This document shows positions 9,991 through 16,387 of a stretch of 16,387 bases of DNA, one piece after another. The stretch comes from Myxococcota bacterium (GTDB lineage Bacteria > Myxococcota_C > UBA6777): contig CAUJFU010000226.1 of NCBI GenBank assembly GCA_963169055.1, forward strand, positions 1 through 16,387, read 5' to 3'. The notes under the pieces were generated by a model. The model searched no databases. It saw only the letters and a program-made list of their open reading frames with translations, and was not told the DNA's origin. Within the stretch, counting starts at the first letter, position 1. The number at the start of each line of letters is the position of its first letter. A program made the translations under genes and the position numbers.

Positions 9991-10078
9991 CAGACGAATC
10001 ATCGGACGAAACGAACCGATAAGAGACCAAACGAATCGTTGGACGAAACGAACCGATAAGAGATCCGACGAATCATTC
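9991..10078. repeat. 37-nt tandem direct repeat, two full copies and a partial third
   Basis: Copy 1 (9991-10027) and copy 2 (10028-10064) match at 33 of 37 positions. A third copy starts at 10065 and keeps about the first 11 bases (ccgacgaatca type) before diverging. The conserved core is ggacgaaacgaaccgataag. A 37-nt unit is not a multiple of three, so it is not a coding repeat. It lies about 130-215 bp upstream of the next start codon, where arrays of activator or repressor sites are common. Confidence 0.75.
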
Positions 10079-10205
10079 GAGAAACCAGATCATCGCTGCG
10101 ATAGTTGGACCGACGATAGAGACGCGCCTCAAGTGATAGCATCCAAAAGAATATCTTCCTTGTTCGACGAAGCGATACGTTTTTGAGCAGGAAAGGGAAT
10201 CCGTT

Positions 10206-12929
10206 GTGTGGGAGATAGAAAAGGAGTTGTTGAGGGCATGCGAGCGCCTGATCCAGCAAGGCGTGTTGCAAGAAGGGTCTTTTCTTGCGGCGCGTGCGAT
10301 CCAAGAGGTCAACGGAGAAGATATCGGCTTGATCTTGGAGCGGATGGGTGGGGTATCGAGCGAGGCGTTGCAGATGACCCTTGCGCAGCAATGGGGGTGT
10401 CGGTTTCTGTCAGACGAACAAGTGATGCTGTTGTGGGAAGAAGCCGCGATCCAACCGCCTCGACAAGTGGCGCTGGCTTGGATGCGGCAAGGCCGATTTG
10501 TGCCGTTGCGGTTCGCAAAGGGTTCGTTGTCGGTGTTGGTGTGGCGGCCCTTGTCGGAAAGCACGCAAACGCGGCTGTGTGAGGCGGTGGGCTGCGCTCA
10601 CCTCGAATACATCTTGATTTCGTCGTATGCGTTGGGGGCGCTACTCGAACGCTTGGAACCCGGGAAAGAGGAGCTTTCGATCACTTCGGGCGAATTGGAT
10701 GTGATCGTTCCTACAGAGCAGAGTCTTGCGCTCACAGAACGGCCTGTGGGATTGCAGATCGGCCCTTCTTTGGGGATGGTTTCATCATCGTTGACCCAAG
10801 GGCTGCCTGTGGTTCGGACGATCTCTTCGGATGATCTGTTGCCTTCGGCCAAAGAACCGACACTACTGGATTACATCGATCACAACGCCACAGAAGGGGC
10901 CTCTCAAAGCTTGAGCGATCTGATCGCAGCCCCCGAAGATCTAAGCGGCGATGCTTTGCCTCGCGCCTCGGGAGGATCGGGTGATGCTTTGCCCCGTACT
11001 GCGGGAGGATCGGACGATGCTTTGTCTCGCGCTGCGGGTGGAGCGGGCGATGCTTTGTCTTCGGGTACGGAAACACCCAATGCTGCGCTGCTTGATACCA
11101 AGCAACAAACGGATTCTTTGGGGCGTTTGGGTTCGGCTTCGCCATCTTCGGAGCGTTTGGGTTCGGCCTCACCATCCTCTGACAAGCGAACGATCCCCCC
11201 CCCCTCGTTGTCTTCGCCTGTTGCGGAGAAATCGCCGCCTCAACTGCTCGTGACCAATCCGATGTCTTTGGTGTCACCGGGGTCTTTGGCGACCATGTCG
11301 TTGGATACGATCTCGGGTCGGAAAAAATCTCCGCTCGATCCGATGGCCTTTTTGGAAGAGATGGGGTTGCCTGTCGCGCCGACATCTTCTGCAAAGATTC
11401 TCTCTCCTGTGGCAAACCAAACAACGCAACGCACGGAGTCCAAAACGTCGGAGATTTCGGATCTTCTGGCGTCTTCTGCGATCCGTTCGCGCAGCGAAAA
11501 AGGCGATGTGGCGTTCTTTGGTGCGGCGACTCCGCGTGGTGTGTTGATGCAAGGCGCGGAACAAAAGTCGGGAGGAGCGTTGGTGATCGGAGGATCGGAA
11601 CGAGAGCGTTCGACGTTGGGGGGGATGACGGCGTTGTCCCCGGCCTCTGCGCCGATCGATCCGTTAGCGTTGTTGCCAAAAGCCGATCCCTCCGAGCGTT
11701 TAAATGAAGTAGCGGTCTCTCTCGACGAAGCCGTAAACAGCGCGATGGTGGGGCGAGAACAAGCACAAGCTTGGCTCTCTTCGGAGCAAGTCGCCGTGTC
11801 TTCGGATGCGTTGGATGCGATCGGTCCGAAGGGAGAACTTCGTAAACAACCAGTGCGCTCGGTGCATACCCCTGAATCCTTGGACTCTTTGGAGGCTTCG
11901 CGCCCTTACGGAAACACCGAAGCTCAAGCCGATGCGAGCGAGGCTCCAACCTCTGCGGATCTGCTGTGGGCGAGCCAAACCAAGACGATGTTTGTGGAAG
12001 AAGAACCCACTTCCGTCGACAACGAACCCCTCTTTCCACAAGAAGCCAAGCGGCGTGCCGAACAAAAAGATCAAAACATACAATCGTCACAAAGCCCCCA
12101 TCCACCGACGCAACCCGCTACAAATGAGCCCCCTGTTTCACACCGCGCTGCGCAATCCGCTACAAACGAAGCTTTCGCTTCACATCGCACCGCGCAGTCG
12201 GGCACAAATGAAACTCCCGCTTCGCATCGAATCGAGCTTTCAGAAGCCGTCGCCGACCCTAAGCCATTGATGCGGACAGGGCGGGATTATCGCACCCTTC
12301 CTGTGGGGGTCGTGCCGTCTTTGATCCGCAGCCTCGAACAGGAAGAACCAAGTTTTGCCCTGTTTGAGCGCGATCCTCGTAGCGCGGAAACCGCTCGCGC
12401 CAAACTGCCCTCCCGCGCACGAAGCCCCGGAAAAGAAGAACTCCCCGCCCCTTCGAGTCAAACTTCTTCGTCTGGAAAGCTCGAATCATCCGAGGCGATC
12501 GAGCCTCGTCCGCGTATCCCAAGCTCTAGCGCTCTCAAGCCCGTCCCCTCGCGAACGAACACGCTCTTGTTGCGCGTCGGCTTGGCTCTCGGGGGCGTCG
12601 TGCTTTTGAGCCTTGGTTTGTGGTATTTCTTTTTGCGTAGTCAGGCGGAAAATGCCTATAATACGGACGAACCATCGAACAAGCGTTCTACCCAAGAAAC
12701 CTCTCCGAACGTTGATCCCTCGCCTGTGGGCCGCACAAGAGCCTCTGTTCCGTCTCGCCCTGTGGTTGTGTTGCCTCCCCCTCAGCGCCTTCCCGCCCAA
12801 GTCTCTCCCCGCAAAAAACCTCCAGAGGCCCATCCGACTCCCACCCTCCCACGCGAAGAACAAGAATCGTTGTGGCGTTGGGACCCTCAACAAGGAAAGC
12901 TGGTTCCGAAACGCCCCGAACCACGGTAG
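10206..12929 (+). CDS. Large membrane-anchored protein with a GspE/MshEN-like N-terminal domain and a long disordered linker; function unknown
   Basis: The 907-residue product starts with about 155 residues resembling the N-terminal domain of type II secretion/type IV pilus ATPases (GspE_N or MshEN): LAQQWGCRFLS, then MRQGRFVPLRFAKGSLSVLVW and SYALGALLERL. No Walker A or other ATPase domain follows. Residues about 160-780 are Ser/Pro/Ala/Glu-rich and predicted disordered, with three sets of in-frame repeats. One hydrophobic span lies at about 785-812, ending in a basic residue. A 94-residue Pro/Arg-rich tail follows. The expected topology is head and linker in the cytoplasm, tail in the periplasm. 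The GTG start has AGGAAAGGG about 8 nt upstream. Some MshEN domains bind c-di-GMP, but the RLG motifs are not clear here. A role at a polar or pilus-like machine, or in signalling with the neighbouring kinase, is speculation. Confidence 0.78.
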   Translation: MWEIEKELLRACERLIQQGVLQEGSFLAARAIQEVNGEDIGLILERMGGVSSEALQMTLAQQWGCRFLSDEQVMLLWEEAAIQPPRQVALAWMRQGRFVPLRFAKGSLSVLVWRPLSESTQTRLCEAVGCAHLEYILISSYALGALLERLEPGKEELSITSGELDVIVPTEQSLALTERPVGLQIGPSLGMVSSSLTQGLPVVRTISSDDLLPSAKEPTLLDYIDHNATEGASQSLSDLIAAPEDLSGDALPRASGGSGDALPRTAGGSDDALSRAAGGAGDALSSGTETPNAALLDTKQQTDSLGRLGSASPSSERLGSASPSSDKRTIPPPSLSSPVAEKSPPQLLVTNPMSLVSPGSLATMSLDTISGRKKSPLDPMAFLEEMGLPVAPTSSAKILSPVANQTTQRTESKTSEISDLLASSAIRSRSEKGDVAFFGAATPRGVLMQGAEQKSGGALVIGGSERERSTLGGMTALSPASAPIDPLALLPKADPSERLNEVAVSLDEAVNSAMVGREQAQAWLSSEQVAVSSDALDAIGPKGELRKQPVRSVHTPESLDSLEASRPYGNTEAQADASEAPTSADLLWASQTKTMFVEEEPTSVDNEPLFPQEAKRRAEQKDQNIQSSQSPHPPTQPATNEPPVSHRAAQSATNEAFASHRTAQSGTNETPASHRIELSEAVADPKPLMRTGRDYRTLPVGVVPSLIRSLEQEEPSFALFERDPRSAETARAKLPSRARSPGKEELPAPSSQTSSSGKLESSEAIEPRPRIPSSSALKPVPSRTNTLLLRVGLALGGVVLLSLGLWYFFLRSQAENAYNTDEPSNKRSTQETSPNVDPSPVGRTRASVPSRPVVVLPPPQRLPAQVSPRKKPPEAHPTPTLPREEQESLWRWDPQQGKLVPKRPEPR
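10950..11063 (+). repeat. In-frame 33-nt repeats (3 full plus a partial copy)
   Basis: Units at 10950-10982, 10983-11015 and 11016-11048, with a partial unit at 11049-11063, encode DALPRASGGSG, DALPRTAGGSD, DALSRAAGGAG and DALSS. The DNA is highly similar between units, which suggests recent expansion by slippage or unequal recombination inside the disordered linker. Confidence 0.85.
11124..11183 (+). repeat. In-frame 30-nt direct repeat (two copies)
   Basis: Units at 11124-11153 and 11154-11183 encode RLGSASPSSE and RLGSASPSSD with only a few base differences. They lie just before a run of ten C residues. Confidence 0.85.
12117..12242 (+). repeat. In-frame 42-nt repeats (three copies)
   Basis: Units at 12117-12158, 12159-12200 and 12201-12242 encode ATNEPPVSHRAAQS, ATNEAFASHRTAQS and GTNETPASHRIELS. 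The xTNExxxSHRxxxS pattern is kept while the DNA has drifted, so these are older than the 33-nt set. Confidence 0.85.
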
Positions 12930-12964
12930 CGGACGAGCGGGAGTGTCACGCCTGATCGGTTGCC

Positions 12965-12988
12965 GAAAAAAGAAAGAAGAGGGGGGGA
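12965..12988 (-). terminator. Polypyrimidine tract right after the kinase stop codon
   Basis: On the minus strand the TAA at 12991-12989 is followed by 24 consecutive pyrimidines, starting T then seven C residues and ending in a T-rich stretch. No hairpin precedes the T-run, so intrinsic termination is doubtful. The tract resembles the sequence after the ligA stop. A short CGG-TTG-CCG inverted repeat lies next to it at 12957-12965. Confidence 0.3.
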
Positions 12989-15220
12989 TTAGCGGATACG
13001 GATGCGGATGGGGAGTTGGGTATTGGGTCGGATGAAGATGGTTTTTGTGATGGGTCGGTTGAGGTGTTCGATGTTGTCGATGCGGAGTTGGTGGACGCCT
13101 TGGTAGAGGCGGATCGGTCGAAGTGGGGTGGTGCCGATGTAGTCTTTGTTGAGGAAGACTTTAGAACTCCATGGGGTGACGGTGACGGAGAGATATCCTT
13201 CGCGGATCTGGATGTGCTTGCGAAGGGTTTCGCCTTTTTTGATTTGAATGCGAAAAGGCAGGTGTATGTGGGGTTTGGAGCGCCGCAAGATCAGATTGTG
13301 CGTGCCTTCGTCGAGGGGGATCGGGTTGGGCTTGCTAGAGATGGTGTAGGCTTGTTCGCGGACGTAGAGTTTGCAGGGGCAAGGCCGCGAGGCGGAGAGC
13401 AGGAGCGAAGCGTTGCCTGTGGGTGGTGTTGTTTCGGGCGGGGACGGATCGGATTCGGGGATGGGGCTGGCTTCGCCGATCTCGATTTGTGGATCAGAAG
13501 AGGGCGTTATATCGGGCGTTATATCGGGTTGTGTGATCGGCGCGGTTGTACCAGCGTCAGGGGATTTGGGCGGTGGGGCAATGGGAGGTGTGTGGCGGAC
13601 GGGTTGAGCGGGTGGATGGATGCGTCGTGTTGGGATGGAAGGGCTGGGAGTGGTTCCGGCGTCGGGAGCTTGGGTTTGGATGGGAGGGGGAGTGGGCGGG
13701 ACGGTGCGCTGTGCGCGCAGACGCCAGAGGATGAAGACCAAGCCGATCAAGAGGACGATCAGAAAAGGTAGAACGATGTAGATCCAAGTGGGAAGCTCTT
13801 TGGGGGGAGGGATGGCAGGGATAGCGTGAGGAGGGGTGGGTTCTTTGGGATCGACGGGGACGGGCGTGAGGGGGGCTTTGGGTCCGGGTTGAAGGGCGGC
13901 GATCTCTTCGAGGGACATGGATTTGAGGTTTTGGTCGGGACGTAAGACCAAAGCGGCGGTGGGAGTGGGTTCGGGAAGATGAAGGAGACCTTTGGAGTTG
14001 CCGAGTTGGCTGATCTTGGAGGCGTTGAGTTGGCTGATATCAATAGAGCGAGTTTCTTCGACCCAAGGATTGTTTCGATGGTTGGGGGAAGATGCGCTTG
14101 ATTTGGGTGTGGCTTGTGGATCGGGAAAGGGTGTAAAGTCCCCTGTGGGAGAAGCGGTGCGAAAGGCAGGCGCATCGCCTGTGGGGGAAGCAGTGCGGAA
14201 GGCAGGTGCGTTGCTGGTGGAGGCGGCGCGTTGAGGGGAGAGTGCGCTGGGTGGGATAGATCGGGTGGGTTCTGGGGCGTGGGTGGGTGCGTCGGAGAAG
14301 AGGGTGCGTAAGAATTCGGAGAGGTAGAATTGGGATATCTCGCCACCAGTGCAAGCGAGGATACATTGGTCGATGGCGTGTTCGAGTTCTGCGCCGTGTT
14401 GGAAGCGTTGATTGGGTTCTTTGGCGAGCAGGCGCATCATGATGGGGATGAGGGGAGCAGGGATGGAAGAATGGTATTCGCGAGGATTGGTGGGTTCTTG
14501 GGTGAGGATGGCTTGGAGCATTTGGACATCGCCGCGTGCTTTGAAGGGCTTTTGCCCGGTGACGAGTTCGTAGAAGACGACACCGAGAGCAAAGATATCG
14601 TGCCGCCAATCGATGGGGTCGCCCATCAGATACTCGGGCGACATATAAGAAATTTTGCCTTTCAGGACACCCGTTTGGGTTTGTTTGCGAGCTTCTTCGC
14701 CGGAGATTCGGGCTTTGGCGATGCCAAAGTCAAGAACTTTGGCGATGCCTTCGTTGGAGACCATGATATTGGGGAGGCTGATATCGCGGTGGATCAAACC
14801 GAGAGGGGTGTTGGTTTGGGGGTCGAGGTATTGGTGGGCGTAATGGAGTCCAGCGGCGGCCTGTCCGATGATATGGGCGGCGTAGAGAGGGGGTGTTTTT
14901 TCGCCTTTGCTTTCGATCTGGTCGAGGATCTGGCCGAGATCGTAGCCTTCGACAAACTCCATAGCGATGAAGTAGGTTTGGCCGATCTGGCCGAGATCGT
15001 AGATCTGGACGATGTTGGGGTGATTGAGCATCGCGGCAAGTCGAGCTTCGTTGAGGAACATCTCGACAAATTCGGCATCATCGGCGCGGTGAGGTAGGAT
15101 GCGTTTGATGGCGACACGTCGGGAAAATCCCGAAGGACCGGGTTGTTCAGCAAGAAAGATCTCCGCCATTCCACCGACTGCGACACGTCGCAGCAGGCGA
15201 TATTTACCAAGGGTTTCCAC
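12989..15220 (-). CDS. Transmembrane Ser/Thr protein kinase with PEGA-like C-terminal domains
   Basis: The kinase domain fills about residues 5-290, counting from GTG 15220. It has a glycine loop in VAVGGMAEIFLAE, Lys39 in VAIK, Glu in NEARL, catalytic loop HRDISLPN with Asp146, DFG with Asp164, and SPEYL. The catalytic-loop Lys of HRDLK is Ser, common in myxobacterial kinases. A Pro-rich linker (about 310-475) is followed by one span (478-501), a second Pro/Thr-rich linker and two PEGA-like beta domains (about 605-672 and 675-743, with SVTVTPWSSKVFLNKDYIGTTPL). It should phosphorylate cytoplasmic substrates in response to an envelope signal. An ATG at 15325 would add 35 residues but has no ribosome site; GGAGG lies 5 nt before the GTG, whose product opens just before GKYRLLRR. 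It is convergent with the GspE-head gene. Confidence 0.93.
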   Translation of the reverse strand: METLGKYRLLRRVAVGGMAEIFLAEQPGPSGFSRRVAIKRILPHRADDAEFVEMFLNEARLAAMLNHPNIVQIYDLGQIGQTYFIAMEFVEGYDLGQILDQIESKGEKTPPLYAAHIIGQAAAGLHYAHQYLDPQTNTPLGLIHRDISLPNIMVSNEGIAKVLDFGIAKARISGEEARKQTQTGVLKGKISYMSPEYLMGDPIDWRHDIFALGVVFYELVTGQKPFKARGDVQMLQAILTQEPTNPREYHSSIPAPLIPIMMRLLAKEPNQRFQHGAELEHAIDQCILACTGGEISQFYLSEFLRTLFSDAPTHAPEPTRSIPPSALSPQRAASTSNAPAFRTASPTGDAPAFRTASPTGDFTPFPDPQATPKSSASSPNHRNNPWVEETRSIDISQLNASKISQLGNSKGLLHLPEPTPTAALVLRPDQNLKSMSLEEIAALQPGPKAPLTPVPVDPKEPTPPHAIPAIPPPKELPTWIYIVLPFLIVLLIGLVFILWRLRAQRTVPPTPPPIQTQAPDAGTTPSPSIPTRRIHPPAQPVRHTPPIAPPPKSPDAGTTAPITQPDITPDITPSSDPQIEIGEASPIPESDPSPPETTPPTGNASLLLSASRPCPCKLYVREQAYTISSKPNPIPLDEGTHNLILRRSKPHIHLPFRIQIKKGETLRKHIQIREGYLSVTVTPWSSKVFLNKDYIGTTPLRPIRLYQGVHQLRIDNIEHLNRPITKTIFIRPNTQLPIRIRIR
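14138..14209 (-). repeat. In-frame 36-nt direct repeat in the kinase linker (two copies)
   Basis: Units at 14209-14174 and 14173-14138 on the minus strand encode APAFRTASPTGD twice with very few base changes. This is a recent duplication in the cytoplasmic Pro-rich linker. Confidence 0.85.
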
Positions 15221-15225
15221 ACTTT

Positions 15226-15230
15226 CCTCC
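15226..15230 (-). promoter_or_regulatory. Shine-Dalgarno for an internal GTG start of the kinase
   Basis: On the minus strand GGAGG is placed 5 nt before GTG 15220-15218. No comparable site precedes the ATG at 15325. It supports the shorter kinase or a second translation start. Confidence 0.6.
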
Positions 15231-15441
15231 AAGGACAAGACGCCCAGATACGCGCTTGGATCGGATGCGCGTTCGCTGGCGGTATGCGGTAGCACAAAAG
15301 TCAAGGGAGTGGAAGACGCAGCCATCGCGAGAAGGCGAGATCATGCGACGGAAAAAGCGGACTGATCGCATTGTCGGGAGTCCTCTGGTGAGGAGCCGCT
15401 GGTGGAGTTGATGGGGGGGAAGTCGCTGATGAGGCGGTGGA

Positions 15442-16387
15442 TTAGGCGGGTAGGAACAGGAGTTGTTGGAAGGGTTGGAGTAAGAGGTTGAGTTCTTGGG
15501 AGAGTTGTGTGAGGGCGAAGATCAGGAGTGGAGGGGTAGGCAGATGGATAGCTTGGTGGAGTTCTTGGAAGAAGTCTTGCCATGCGGGATCATTTTGATC
15601 GATCTGAGCGAGCAAAAGGTCGGGAGGATTGCGATGGAGGGTTTTGGCGCAAGTGTTTGGATTGGCTTCGAGGTGGATGCGATAGCGGGGTCCACAGAGA
15701 AACTGGAGCAAAGGCGCGGTTTCACCCCATAAGGTGCTTGGGCCGGTGACAAGAAGTTGCTTTTCTTGGCGAGGTCGGGCGATGCGGACAGATTGTAGCC
15801 ATTGGAGGAGGTGGGAGGCGCTAAAGGGAAGGCTGCGGTAGTGACTCCAGTGAAAGCGGTAAAAGTCGATGCTACCTTGTTTTTCGAGCATGGGGACGTG
15901 GATGCGGACGTTGTCTTCGATGCGTGTGCGCAGGGTTTTGAGTTGGGGGGCCTGCTGATCGTCAGGTCCAAAGAGGATCAGGCGTGGGGGGCGGAGTTGG
16001 GCTTGGTGAGCGAGTTCTTCGAGTGTGGGGAAGAGGTGATTTTCCGATTGGAGGAATTGGAAACCGTCGAGGAGTTGAGGTTCTTCACCCGCGCCGCTGG
16101 CGGTTGCGTAGACAAGGGCGGTCGACGGGGGTTTGGGGGGGGCGGATAGTGTGCGCGAAGCATTTTTGTCTTCGGGTGCGGAAAGAGAGGGGCCTTGCAT
16201 CGGGTAGAGGGGGAATTGTTTGGCGAGCGTGTCAAGCTGTCCAAAGGTGGAGCTTTGGTTGTTACCATAGGGCGGATGGATGGGGGGAATGATGGCGAGA
16301 TCATGGGGGGCGTGGGTGGGAGTGAGTTCGATAAATTCGATCTCTGGCTCAGATGTATCGGCGGAGAGGCCCGAAGTCGGAGGCTTT
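15442..16387 (-). CDS. Unidentified protein, possibly ending in a degenerate receiver-like domain (partial, 5' end beyond the window)
   Basis: The longest ATG frame starts at 16200, but the same frame is open without a stop up to the right edge. It adds 62 codons (ending LAKQFPLYP before that Met), so the gene almost certainly continues outside and at least 314 residues are visible. The visible N-part is Pro/Ser-rich. The last 110 residues have the rhythm of a response-regulator receiver: KQLLVTGP, then RYRIHLEANP, PPDLLLAQID, PPLLIFAL and a final LLFLPA. The phospho-acceptor Asp and terminal Lys-Pro are not recognisable, so it would be a pseudo-receiver. A similar strand (PPRLILFGPDD) occurs earlier. 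The call is tentative. It lies 221 bp upstream of the kinase start on the same strand and could be in its transcript. A C8 run occurs in the coding strand near 16135-16142. Confidence 0.65.
   Translation of the reverse strand, partial: KPPTSGLSADTSEPEIEFIELTPTHAPHDLAIIPPIHPPYGNNQSSTFGQLDTLAKQFPLYPMQGPSLSAPEDKNASRTLSAPPKPPSTALVYATASGAGEEPQLLDGFQFLQSENHLFPTLEELAHQAQLRPPRLILFGPDDQQAPQLKTLRTRIEDNVRIHVPMLEKQGSIDFYRFHWSHYRSLPFSASHLLQWLQSVRIARPRQEKQLLVTGPSTLWGETAPLLQFLCGPRYRIHLEANPNTCAKTLHRNPPDLLLAQIDQNDPAWQDFFQELHQAIHLPTPPLLIFALTQLSQELNLLLQPFQQLLFLPA

Larger units (their letters stand above)
9722..10205. other. 484-bp intergenic region with hairpins and tandem repeats; no supported gene
   Basis: Open frames here on both strands are short, rich in Arg and Ser, lack ribosome sites and disagree with neighbouring codon use, so none is called. 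The left half (about 9805-9933) holds several small perfect inverted repeats. The right half (9991 to about 10078) holds 37-nt direct repeats. A weak promoter-like pair, TTGCGT at 9887 and TAAGAT at 9911 with an 18-bp spacer, is present. No U-tract terminator for the upstream gene was found. The region probably contains the promoter and control sites of the next gene. Confidence 0.5.

Noticed and set aside
9769-10030. Short minus-strand frames in the 484-bp gap, up to 77 codons.
   Set aside because: They lack ribosome sites, run into the 37-nt non-coding repeats and have shadow-like Arg/Ser-rich composition.
12628-12663. TTGCGT with an 18-bp spacer and a perfect TATAAT inside the end of the GspE-head gene.
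   Set aside because: Only about 270 bp of the same gene remain downstream and the next gene is on the opposite strand, so nothing needs this promoter.
14330-15097. Plus-strand frame of 255 codons opposite the kinase domain.
   Set aside because: It is the antisense shadow of the kinase catalytic domain, whose motifs are intact on the minus strand.

Overview
The window looks like a chromosomal segment of a moderately GC-rich Gram-negative bacterium, most probably of the Myxococcota or a neighbouring former-deltaproteobacterial lineage. That placement is an inference. It rests on an Hanks-type Ser/Thr kinase with a Pro-rich linker, one membrane span and C-terminal PEGA-like domains, a kinase catalytic loop of the HRDIS type, a very long disordered protein with a GspE/MshEN-like head, and a lipoprotein carrying only a 3D domain. 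No rRNA, tRNA, IS element, integrase or CRISPR array was recognised.

Layout. 2-106: C-terminal tail of a gene entering from the left. 199-2895: nadA and nadB (+), the two steps that make quinolinate from aspartate for NAD, with a long stem-loop between them. 3001-5067: ligA (-), convergent with nadB and divergent from ruvA. 5275-7013: ruvA and ruvB (+), the Holliday-junction branch-migration motor; ruvC is not adjacent. 7174-7866: a 3D-domain lipoprotein. 8084-9721: a TerB-like membrane protein with three copies of an unfamiliar four-cysteine extracytoplasmic repeat, behind a good promoter with an inverted repeat in its spacer. 9722-10205: a 484-bp gap with small hairpins and 37-nt tandem repeats. 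10206-12929: a 907-residue membrane-anchored protein with a GspE N-domain-like head and a repeat-rich linker. 12989-15220: a transmembrane Ser/Thr kinase (-). 15442 to the right edge: a partial gene (-) whose end resembles a degenerate receiver domain.

The left half (NAD synthesis, ligation, branch migration) is housekeeping. LigA consumes the NAD whose synthesis nadAB begins, but this need not imply co-regulation. The right half is accessory and envelope- or signalling-oriented: four consecutive proteins are lipid- or membrane-anchored, followed by the unknown partial gene. No single system is proven, but the TerB/Cys-repeat protein, the GspE-head/TM protein and the PEGA kinase are the best candidates for undescribed biology.

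Start codons were moved inward from the longest frame for nadA, ligA, ruvA, the 3D lipoprotein, the TerB-like gene and the kinase, on ribosome-binding-site and family grounds. The last gene was extended to the window edge because its frame stays open. Function calls for nadA, nadB, ligA, ruvA, ruvB and the kinase are firm; the others are domain-level or weaker.
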